Shown piece after piece: positions 17,289-24,800 of a stretch of 41,178 nucleotides of DNA; positions within the stretch are counted from its first letter, which is position 1; the number at the start of each line of letters is the position of its first letter. Location: positions 1-41,178 of the forward strand of contig JAGOKF010000029.1 of assembly GCA_017994695.1 (NCBI GenBank). The letters are read 5' to 3'. The stretch comes from Myxococcota bacterium. Lineage in GTDB: Bacteria; Myxococcota_A; UBA9042; DTJE01. The notes below the pieces were generated by a model that worked only from the letters and a program-made list of their open reading frames with translations, had not been told where the DNA came from and ran no database searches. The position numbers and the translations under genes are program-made.

Positions 17289-17849
17289 ATGCATCCGTGG
17301 CACGACGTTTCCATCGGCGACGAGGCGCCTTCGGAGTTCCAGGCCGTCATCGAAATCCCCAAGGGCAGCAAGGTCAAGTACGAACTGGACAAGGAAAGCG
17401 GGATCATCCGGGTGGACCGGGTGCTCTACTCCTCGGTGATCTACCCCGCGAACTACGGCTTCATCCCCCAGACGATCGGCGACGACCACGACCCCCTGGA
17501 CGTGCTGGTGCTGATGCAGGAGCAGGTGGTGCCCCTGTCGATCCTCCGGGTCCGCCCGATCGGCATGATGACGATGCTGGACCAGGGCGAGAACGACGAA
17601 AAGATCATCGGCGTCCACATGGACGACCCCGAGTACAAGCACTTCACCCACATCCAGGAACTCCCGCCCCACCGGCTGGACGAACTGCGGCGCTTCTTCG
17701 AGGACTACAAGAAACTGGAGAACAAGGAGGTCCTGGTGCAGGACTTCCTGGGGCCGGAGGAGGCCATCGAGGCCGTCCGCCACTGCATGAAACTGTACAC
17801 GAAACTCTTTTCCGCCCTGACGTCGGGACGATCCGGGGGCCGTCACTGA
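17289..17849 (+). CDS. ppa: inorganic pyrophosphatase (family I)
   Basis: Hydrolyses pyrophosphate to phosphate in the cytoplasm, pulling biosynthetic reactions forward. The 186-residue length fits the family I bacterial enzyme. Conserved elements are [17 protein letters not shown] near the N-terminus, [11 protein letters not shown] near residue 50, the metal-binding signature [11 protein letters not shown] near 61-71, and the later aspartate segment near [11 protein letters not shown]. The start ATG at 17289 is chosen because the family begins just before the acidic segment ahead of EIPKGS; the longer frame from 17208 has no ribosome binding site. It converges on gtrA with 28 bases between the stops. 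Confidence 0.95.
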   Translation: MHPWHDVSIGDEAPSEFQAVIEIPKGSKVKYELDKESGIIRVDRVLYSSVIYPANYGFIPQTIGDDHDPLDVLVLMQEQVVPLSILRVRPIGMMTMLDQGENDEKIIGVHMDDPEYKHFTHIQELPPHRLDELRRFFEDYKKLENKEVLVQDFLGPEEAIEAVRHCMKLYTKLFSALTSGRSGGRH

Positions 17850-17877
17850 AGGCCGGGCCGTCGCGCCGGATATTCCG

Positions 17878-18435
17878 TCAGGATCGGCGCCGGAAGGTCC
17901 ACCAGTTGTTGATCACGAAGTTGATGGTCATGCCGGCCAGGATGCCGACCATCGGCGCGAAGGCGTGGTAGATCCGGAAGTCCCCCTCGATGACCCGGTT
18001 GAAGAAGGCGTTTCCCCGGACCAGCGCCGAGACCCCCGAGGAGGTCACCAGCTGCACCCCGGCCGCCAGCGACGACACCAGGTAGAACTTCACCAGCCGC
18101 CGGAAGAAGCGCCCCCGGTCGTCCCCGGCGACCCGATCCCCCCAGGTCCAGAAGTTGTTCAGCAGGAAGTTGGTCAGGATCGACACCACGATCCCCAGGC
18201 CGTAGGCCACGATGTCCCGCAGGCCCATCGCGGTCATCGCCGGGATCCCGAAGGCCTCCGCCAGGCGATCCCGCGCACCGGACAGCATCGCCGGTGAAAG
18301 CAGGCGGGTCGTGGCCCAGACGACCCCCAGGTTCACCGGAACCCCCGAGGCCCCGACGACCAGGAACTTGATCACCCGCCGCTGTTCGGGGGACAGGACC
18401 CTTCGCAAGAACCGGCGGACCCCGATCAACTCCAC
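17878..18435 (-). CDS. GtrA-family membrane protein
   Basis: A 185-residue protein with four membrane helices of the GtrA family, small proteins thought to help move or flip polyprenyl-linked sugars for surface polysaccharide modification. The first helix follows RRVIKFLVVGASGVPVNLGVVW and the family's aromatic signature NFLLNNFWTWGD appears near 90, with the mirrored INNWWTFRR at the very C-terminus. The GTG start at 18435 is preceded by GGAAGGAGGGGATC. It lies 37 bases after the metallo-beta-lactamase gene and is probably transcribed with it. No glycosyltransferase partner gene is adjacent, so the sugar is unknown. Confidence 0.88.
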   Translation of the reverse strand: MELIGVRRFLRRVLSPEQRRVIKFLVVGASGVPVNLGVVWATTRLLSPAMLSGARDRLAEAFGIPAMTAMGLRDIVAYGLGIVVSILTNFLLNNFWTWGDRVAGDDRGRFFRRLVKFYLVSSLAAGVQLVTSSGVSALVRGNAFFNRVIEGDFRIYHAFAPMVGILAGMTINFVINNWWTFRRRS

Positions 18436-18472
18436 GATCCCCTCCTTCCCGGCCTCCCGGCGGCCCGAGGGC

Positions 18473-19366
18473 CTACAGGCGATCCTCCGGCAGCGGCTCG
18501 ATGATCCGGGTCCTGGGCAGCCACTCCGGAGGCAGCACCCTCGGCAGCCGTTCCCGGACCTCCTCCACGGAATGCACCTGGCTCAGGTGGTACAGCACCA
18601 GCGCCCGGGCCTCGACTCCCCGGATCACCCCGGCCAGCTGGCTGCTGTGGAGGTGCTGTCCCAGCGCCGCCGCCTGGATGCCCCGCTCCTCGTCCTCGCC
18701 CCAGAAGGTCGCCTCCAGCACAAGCACCCGGGCACGCACGGTCCCGGGATCCCGGGACAGGTCCACTTCCGCCGACGTGTCGCCTGTCACCGCCACCAGG
18801 GGGACCTCGACGGTGTCCATCAGCACGTCTTCCTCGCCTGCGGCCCGGAGCCTCGCGATCTCGGCCCCCGGCAGGTCCCGGAAGGCCTCCCGCAGGCGCC
18901 GGGTCCGGCGGACCACCAGCCACCCCGTCGCCGGCTGGCGATGGGCCACCGGGAAGGATCGCAGCCACAGTCCCTGGCCCAGGGGCACCTCCCCTCCGAT
19001 CTCCACGGCGATCGTCTGCCGCTCGTAGGGCCGGGACTGGAGCCTCCCCAGGTCCGTGACCAATGCCTCGACGCCCTCCTCCATTCCCCTCGGCACCACC
19101 AGCGTGGGGGCGGCCATGCCGTAGAGCCTGCGGACCGACAGGTACTTCAACAGGCCCGCCAGGTGGTCCCCGTGGCCGTGGGTCAGCGCCACGGTGCGAC
19201 AGCGCAGCGCAGCGGGCGTGCAGATGCCCAGGTCCACGCAGAGGGACCATTCGGGAAACGCCAGCGTCGTGGCGATCCCCCCGAGCGATCGGGCCTCGAT
19301 GCGGATTCCCTCGACGTCCAGCGCGATGCCCTCCCGCGAGGTCGCGGAAGTATAATGGCCGGCCAT
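18473..19366 (-). CDS. RNase Z-like metallo-beta-lactamase-fold hydrolase
   Basis: A 297-residue protein with the metal-binding motif HGHGDHLAG (residues 64-72), a further histidine in FPVAHRQP near 138, the aspartate in VTGDTSAEVD near 195, and YHLSQVHS near 262 that supplies the last histidine. The order matches RNase Z-type hydrolases, but the flexible exosite arm of true tRNase Z is not obvious, so the substrate may differ. The ATG at 19366 overlaps the start of queG on the other strand and has no ribosome binding site. A promoter-like pair at 19349-19377 would start RNA near 19342, inside this frame. GGGAGG followed after 8 bases by an in-frame CTG at 19321 then gives an alternative start with 15 fewer residues, closer to where the domain begins. 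Confidence 0.85.
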   Translation of the reverse strand: MAGHYTSATSREGIALDVEGIRIEARSLGGIATTLAFPEWSLCVDLGICTPAALRCRTVALTHGHGDHLAGLLKYLSVRRLYGMAAPTLVVPRGMEEGVEALVTDLGRLQSRPYERQTIAVEIGGEVPLGQGLWLRSFPVAHRQPATGWLVVRRTRRLREAFRDLPGAEIARLRAAGEEDVLMDTVEVPLVAVTGDTSAEVDLSRDPGTVRARVLVLEATFWGEDEERGIQAAALGQHLHSSQLAGVIRGVEARALVLYHLSQVHSVEEVRERLPRVLPPEWLPRTRIIEPLPEDRL

Positions 19367-19377
19367 GAGAACGGCAA
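19349..19377 (-). promoter_or_regulatory. candidate minus-strand promoter within the queG/hydrolase divergent start region
   Basis: Minus strand TTGCCG (19377-19372), 17 bases, TATACT (19354-19349). On the plus strand the same bases include TATAAT at 19351-19356, nine bases before the queG ATG. A 12-base perfect palindrome ATGGCCGGCCAT (19355-19366) holds both ATG codons. Confidence 0.4.
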
Positions 19378-20297
19378 TCGCGGCCTCCCGGATCCGGTCC
19401 CTCGCGGAAGCGGCCGGACTGGACGACGTGGCCTCGGTCGCGGCGACCCCCGTGCCGGCGGACCCGGATCAACTCTCCCGGCTGCTTTCCTGCTATCCCC
19501 CCGAACTCTCCTACATCCATCGCCGCGTGGCCGACCGCCTGGATCCCGCCCGCCTGCTGCCGGGAATCCGGACGGTGATCGTGGCCTGCCGGTCCTACGG
19601 AAGCCCCCATCCGGGCATCGAGGCCCTCCCGCCGGGGGCCGGTTTCGTGTCCCGCTTCGCCTGGTGCCCCGACTACCACGGACCGATGCAGGAATCGATG
19701 AACGCCCTGGCCGAAGCCGTCGCCGCCGAGACGGGCTGCGCCAGCCGGGGCTACTCCGACACCGGCCCCATCCTGGAGAAGGCCTGGGCCGCCCGGGCGG
19801 GACTGGGTTTCGTGGGCCGCAACGGCCTCCTGGTCCATCCCCGCCTGGGGTCCTTCGTCTTCCTGGGGGTCGTGCTGACCGCCGCCGAGGTCCTCCCCGA
19901 CGAAGGCCCCCGCCCTCCCCTTCCGGGATGCGGGTTCTGCTACGCCTGCCTCCAGGCCTGCCCCACGGGGGCGCTGCGGACGCCGGGCCGGGTGGATGTC
20001 CGCCGGTGCCTGGCCCACCTCACCGTGACCTTCCGGGACCCCGTCCCCCACGGGATCCCCCTGGCAGGCCACCTCTACGGCTGCGACCGCTGCCAGGACG
20101 TCTGCCCCTACGTCCGGAAGGCCTTCCTCCCAGACCATCCCTGCTTCCGGCCCCTGCCGGGACTCCCCTTCCTGGACATCCGGGAGGTCCTCCGGTGGGA
20201 CGAGTCGGACTTCCAGGCCCGGCTCGGCGACACCCCCGTCCGGCGCCGGGGACTCGCGGCATTTCGCCAGACGGCCGAACGGCTGCTGGAAGGTTGA
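19365..20297 (+). CDS. queG: epoxyqueuosine reductase
   Basis: Last step of queuosine synthesis: cobalamin- and iron-sulfur-dependent reduction of epoxyqueuosine to queuosine in tRNA. It has 310 residues, slightly short for the family. The DUF1730-type N-terminal region covers about 1-150, with PEGxSF-type surroundings less clear. The two [4Fe-4S] clusters are obvious: CGFCYACLQACPTGAL (about 188-203) and GCDRCQDVCPYV (about 237-249). The C-terminal HEAT-like extension of some members is absent. The start at 19365 has no Shine-Dalgarno sequence, but TATAAT lies nine bases upstream, so a leaderless transcript is possible. No other queuosine gene is nearby. Confidence 0.92.
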   Translation: MRTAIAASRIRSLAEAAGLDDVASVAATPVPADPDQLSRLLSCYPPELSYIHRRVADRLDPARLLPGIRTVIVACRSYGSPHPGIEALPPGAGFVSRFAWCPDYHGPMQESMNALAEAVAAETGCASRGYSDTGPILEKAWAARAGLGFVGRNGLLVHPRLGSFVFLGVVLTAAEVLPDEGPRPPLPGCGFCYACLQACPTGALRTPGRVDVRRCLAHLTVTFRDPVPHGIPLAGHLYGCDRCQDVCPYVRKAFLPDHPCFRPLPGLPFLDIREVLRWDESDFQARLGDTPVRRRGLAAFRQTAERLLEG

Positions 20298-20314
20298 GAC
20301 CGGGAATGGGAATT

Positions 20315-20617
20315 TCAGTCCAGGCCGGACCCGCCAGGGACCACGCAGAGCCCCTCCTGGCAGACCTGGTTGCCCTGGGGACAGGGGGACTCGTCCGAGC
20401 ACCGGGGAACGCACCGGAGGTCCAGGCAGCCCAGTTCCGGGGCCACGCAGTCCTGGTCCCGGCGGCACTCCACGCTGGACAGGGCGACGCACCGGCCGGT
20501 CGAGACCTGGCAGAGGTCCGTCCCGTCGCAGTCGTAGTCGTCCTTGCAGGACCAGGATTCCGAACCGCAGCACAGCCCCCCCAGCACCAGCCAGAGCGGC
20601 AGCCATGACCTGCACAC
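20315..20617 (-). CDS. small cysteine-rich exported protein
   Basis: A 100-residue protein starting at a GTG behind GGAGG with 7-base spacing. Residues 1-20 are a signal sequence (RSWLPLWLVLGGLCCGS) with a double cysteine at its end, possibly lipidated although the box is irregular. The mature part has about a dozen cysteines in the pattern C-xx-DYDCDGTDLC-x6-C, repeated as C-RRDQDCV and then ending CVPRC and C-QEGLC. This is the low-complexity disulfide-rich motif of many myxobacterial lipoproteins and of longer proteins further right in this window. It converges on queG with 17 bases between the stops. It lies just downstream of the terminator-like hairpin at 20666-20691. Function unknown. 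Confidence 0.7.
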   Translation of the reverse strand: MCRSWLPLWLVLGGLCCGSESWSCKDDYDCDGTDLCQVSTGRCVALSSVECRRDQDCVAPELGCLDLRCVPRCSDESPCPQGNQVCQEGLCVVPGGSGLD

Positions 20618-20665
20618 GGGAAGACCTCCGGGAACCAGCTTTTCGCTGAACGTGACCGCTGGATA

Positions 20666-20691
20666 CCAAAACGGCGAGCCGAGGCTCGCCG
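20666..20691 (-). terminator. Rho-independent terminator-like hairpin
   Basis: On the minus strand a 9-bp stem (20672-20680 with 20683-20691) closes in a two-base turn, or a 7-bp stem with a four-base loop, and is followed by GTTTTGG. The T-run is only four long. Read on the plus strand no T-run follows, so it acts on minus-strand transcripts. It would end the candidate RNA that starts near 21854. Confidence 0.6.
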
Positions 20692-21854
20692 CATGGTTGG
20701 ACCTGGAAACAGGGGGGACGACCGAGTGCCTCCCCAGAGCCTGTCGGTGATATCGGGTTCGCCTCGCGCGTCGCCGCGTCCGGCGCAACTCTCCTGTGGT
20801 TGGCTGTGCCCTCGAAGACTTCCCGGCGGGCTATCGCCCTACTGGTTCGGCGACCCCACCTCGTGGTTCCTCCACCGCGTGGTATTCGCCCGCCGGGTGC
20901 CGGAAGCGCGAACTTCCAGGCATGCCTTCCTCGGCCTTCCGCTCCACTCCAGAGTCATCCCCGCATCCCCAGGGTGCCGTCCTCCGGCACCACCGGCTCT
21001 CACGAGGTTTCCGCCCCCTCGGCGCAACCCAAAAGCGACGAGCCACCAACCCCGGAGCATCCAACTCCGGGTCACGTTGCGTCCCTGCCGTTCCCGCCGG
21101 CTCCGACGCCTTCCTCCCGTCGCCATCTCCCCGGTGTGTTTCAACCGGGCGCGCCCTCGGGGTTCCTCTCTCTCAGAGCCTTCCCGAACAGCGGTCGCCG
21201 GGCCTCTCGACCCGCGCATCCCTTCCTGCGACTTGGGCCAGCGCGATCGGCATCGGGACCCGGAGGTCCCGCGGCGTCCTCCCGGGAATCGGCCCGTCCG
21301 CCTTTCGGCATCCGGACCGTGCATGCCGCCGCGCACGAGGCGCCGCGTCACGACGTTCCCAGGGGGCTGCAAATCCGATCACGCCCCTCGGAATGGGGTT
21401 CCGAGGTGCCCTCGCTTCAAGGGCTTGATCCCGCTGCCGGTGGGAAGTTCGCCGCCATGTCTCCATGGCCCCCGGCGAACTTCCTGCTCTCCCAGGCGTT
21501 CACTCCTCCCTGGGGCATTCCCCTCCCCGGCCTTGGCCTTTCCGGGTGCCGCCACCGCCCTTCGCCTCTCGGCGCGGGCCCTTGCGGCCCCCCCGGGATC
21601 CTCGCCCCGAACACCCCCGCTTTCGCCGGGATGCCGCGGCTCCCCCGCATCGGCCTCCTCTCCGGTACTTCAGAGACGTGCCCTTCCGGGTTCGTTCCCC
21701 TGTACTACAGAGTTTCAAAGAACCGGGAAATCGGCTGGCCTCTTTCGAGGCTGCCGGCCCCTCCGAGGTTTCCCTCCTCGTCCCGCGGGTTCCCCGGTTG
21801 CCCGGGTCCCCCGGCGGGTGTCGGAGCGGCCGTCCGACCCCATTTCCAAGTCCA
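20666..21854 (-). ncRNA. candidate large structured RNA, about 1.19 kb
   Basis: No convincing protein gene lies here on either strand. Read on the minus strand the sequence is purine-rich and full of perfect stems with stable loops. Examples in window coordinates: 21793-21806, 5-bp stem with GCAA; 21732-21756, 5-bp plus 4-bp stems with GAAA; 21563-21574, GAGA; 21447-21480, a 34-base hairpin with 7-bp and 6-bp stems and GAGA; 21386-21406, 8-bp stem; 21294-21315, GAAA; 21254-21271, 7-bp stem with UCCG; 21199-21214, GAGA; 21130-21149, 6-bp; 21051-21071, 7-bp; 20973-20991, 7-bp. A promoter-like sequence precedes it and a terminator-like hairpin ends it. I do not recognise the class: I saw no group II intron domain V and no rRNA, RNase P or tmRNA core. 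Its role is unknown. Confidence 0.55.
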
Positions 21855-21857
21855 GTT

Positions 21858-24800
21858 TCAAGTCTGACACGGGCCGAAACGAGAGTCAATCCCCCCCGGA
21901 TCGACCTTTTGGAATCGCCTGTCATGTCGGGCAGTTGCCAGGACACGGGAATTCCGGCCGGTTTCCTCGACAGGTTTTCGACAGGCGGGAGGGACGCGGC
22001 CTGGAAGGCCGGGAGGCCGCGGACAGTCCGCGGACAGGCATTCCGCATGGGTCGAACGCTTCCGACAGCGTGCATTCCGGCATACGCGCTGCATTTCCCG
22101 CCGATCAGGGTGCCGGAGAGGATCGCCGGGGGACCGGAACGAGGGGGTCAGGGGGCCAGGAAGGTGTTGTAGACGCTGGTTTCGCAGGCATGGCGGTAGT
22201 CGTCGGTGGACATCCCCCCGTAGATCCACCGGGTGACCGATCGGCCGTCCTCCTTCGAGGTGCGGCATCCGCCGATCGACCCCTCCCGGCGGCAGGGGCA
22301 GGTGGTGCTCCAGGTGCCCTTGGAGGTCTTCTCGCAGCCCTCCCGGTCCCGGATCTCCTCCTCCCCGACGAAGCAGACCCCGTTGGCGTTCAGGGTCTTG
22401 CACCACAGGTCCCAGCAGGACCCGTCGGGGAGGTGGCACGACGCCGTGACCTCGGGGCTCGCGGGTCCGCAGCGGCTCGGGTCCAGGGCGGGTTTCGACG
22501 AGCAGGCGACGCCTGCCAGCAGGGCCAGGATCGGGAGGAATCGGGGCACTGGGGCCTCCAGTCCATCCGGAAGGTCGGCGCAAGCATAGACGGCCTGCCC
22601 CGCCGGTTCCAGGAGGGAACGGGGGGCCGTTCGCGTCGGCCAGGGTTCTTTCCAGGCGTTCCAGGCGAGACCGGAACTCCTGGTTCTCCCGCGTCAGTTC
22701 CGTCACCCGCTGCCGCAACTCCTCGACCTGTCGGTTCAGTCCCTGGATCGCCGCGAAGGCGACCCCGTCGGAGTCGATCGTCGCGATGTGCCGGTCCGAG
22801 TCCCCCAGCCCGAAGCAGGCATGGAAGTCCTGGGCCATCGGTCCCATGTGCCGGGCGCCGCTCGGTTCCTCGCGATACCGCCACGTGGTGACCGGCATCG
22901 CGGCCAGGCAGTCCAGCACTGCCTCCGGGTCCACCGGCTCGAAGTCCGTCTTGGCCTCCCGGTCGGACAGCGAGGTCCATGTGCCGGAGCCCGACGCGAG
23001 GTAGGCTCCGGTGGAAAGGCTGGAATTCGTGTAGAGATGGACGCCCCCCGATGCCCGGGCGACGAACCGATCCTGGGTGTCGCAGGCCACGTCGGCATCC
23101 GTGGAATCCCCCCAGACGAAGCACCCCGGCTGGTTGGCCTTGGCCCGCCTCCCGGCTGCCAGGGAATAGTCCCCCTGGGCCCGGCTGCCCCAACCACCCA
23201 CAACGCTCGAATATTCGCCTCCGGCAACGTTTTCCCTTCCCCCGAGCACGGAGGCAAAACCACCGCTTGCGGTATTCGCACCTCCTCCTCCAACGGTCGC
23301 GTAAAAGTTGGTCGCCATGTTCAACCAGCCACCGCAAATTGCCGAGTTGGGCTGGGTGGCCATGTTCCCGAGGCCTCCGCCCACCGTCGAGTATTCGCCC
23401 CTCGCAATGTTGGACTGTCCGCCCGCAACGGTTGCCCCCCAGGAGCTCCCAAGCGAACGGTTCGAATCGCCTGCCTGGTTTGCTATTCCCCCGGCAACGG
23501 TTCCAAACATGTCATTCACGCGATTCGGCATCTCTTCTCCAAAGCGTCTCCCCCCACCGCCCCCGATGGTTGCACCGACGGCTCCGGCACGGACCTCGTT
23601 CAGTCGGTATCCGGCGAGATGAATGGGCGCAGTCCAATAATCCATATGGGTGCTGCGCTGCGTGGTCTCGGGCTCCAGGCGAAGGGCGCGTTGGCCGTTC
23701 GTCCGCAATTCAAGCGCCTGGAAATCCGAGGTTCCCAGATACTGGGAGCCCGGGGTCGTCCCGGCGTTCCCGCCCAGGCTCCACAGGTCGGAATGCTGGT
23801 GATCCCCCGTGGCCAGGCTGCCCGGCCCCGTCCCGATTCGCGATTCGGCCAACAGGTCCTCGTAGGCCGAGTAGCGGTCCGTCGAAAGCGTGCCGCTCCC
23901 GACGATCGACGCATCCAGCGCGGGCAGGTCGCCGGAAACGAGTCGCCGGAACACCGGAAGTCCCCCGGCCCCGTCCGGGGCCGCGAGGACCGTATTCATC
24001 TGCTGGGGAAGCCACGTCACCCGGATCGTTCCGCTCCCGGTAACCGGGGAGCCGCCCACCGAGAAGGTTTCAGGCATGGACAGGCCGACGCTGGTCACCG
24101 TGCCCCCCGAGTCGCGGTCCTCCGACGAGATGATCACGCGGTGTCCAGCCGCATCGAAGCCCACGGTGGTGGCGCCCGCCCCCACGAACTGCAGGCCGAT
24201 GGCCCCGTTGGTCACCATGAAATGTTCGGTGCCGCCATGGTCCCGGACCGACAGGAATCCGGTTTCCCCGGCGATGTCGGCGTTCGTGACCGACCCGTCC
24301 GCGATGGCCAGAGAGGTCACGGCCTGGGGTGCGATCCGGAGGTCCCCCGACGCTCCCTGGACATCCCCGGCGAAGATCGTGGCGGTCGTCAGGTCGTCTG
24401 CGGCGTCCTGGTCCCATCCGGACAGCGCCGCTTCCAGTTCGGACACCGTGTCGTAGCACACCCCCCGGGCCCAGTCCTCGCTGGCCGGCTGCAGCCCCGC
24501 CACGTCCCCGATCCAGTGCCCGTGCACCGCGTCCGCCTTCCCAGCCAGCAGCGCATCGACCTGGGACGCCGTGTGGTACGCCCCCAGCATCCCGTCCACC
24601 TCTCCCTTGCCATAGTACCGGTCGTCATGGGCATGGACCGAAGGGGCATAGCGCGGGTCCAGAACCACGTGCAGTTCCCCGGGATCGTCGTAGCACCACC
24701 CACGGATCGCCGCCTCGTCCACCGAGAACACCCCGGCCTCCAGGCGCAGGCCGTTCCCGGCCCCGTAGGTCGTGTCCGTGTCCTGATCCGCCCCGCAGCC

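Noticed and set aside
20666-21854. Group II intron or rRNA-derived sequence as explanation of the structured region
   Set aside because: No domain V hairpin with the catalytic triad and GAAA loop, no reverse transcriptase, no conserved rRNA stretches. The hairpin near 21318-21337 has a weak resemblance to domain V but lacks the required loop and triad.
20693-22891. 732-residue plus-strand open frame across the RNA and into the fibre gene
   Set aside because: It is antisense to real genes at its end, has no ribosome site or domain, and several other frames are open in parallel, as expected by chance in GC-rich DNA.
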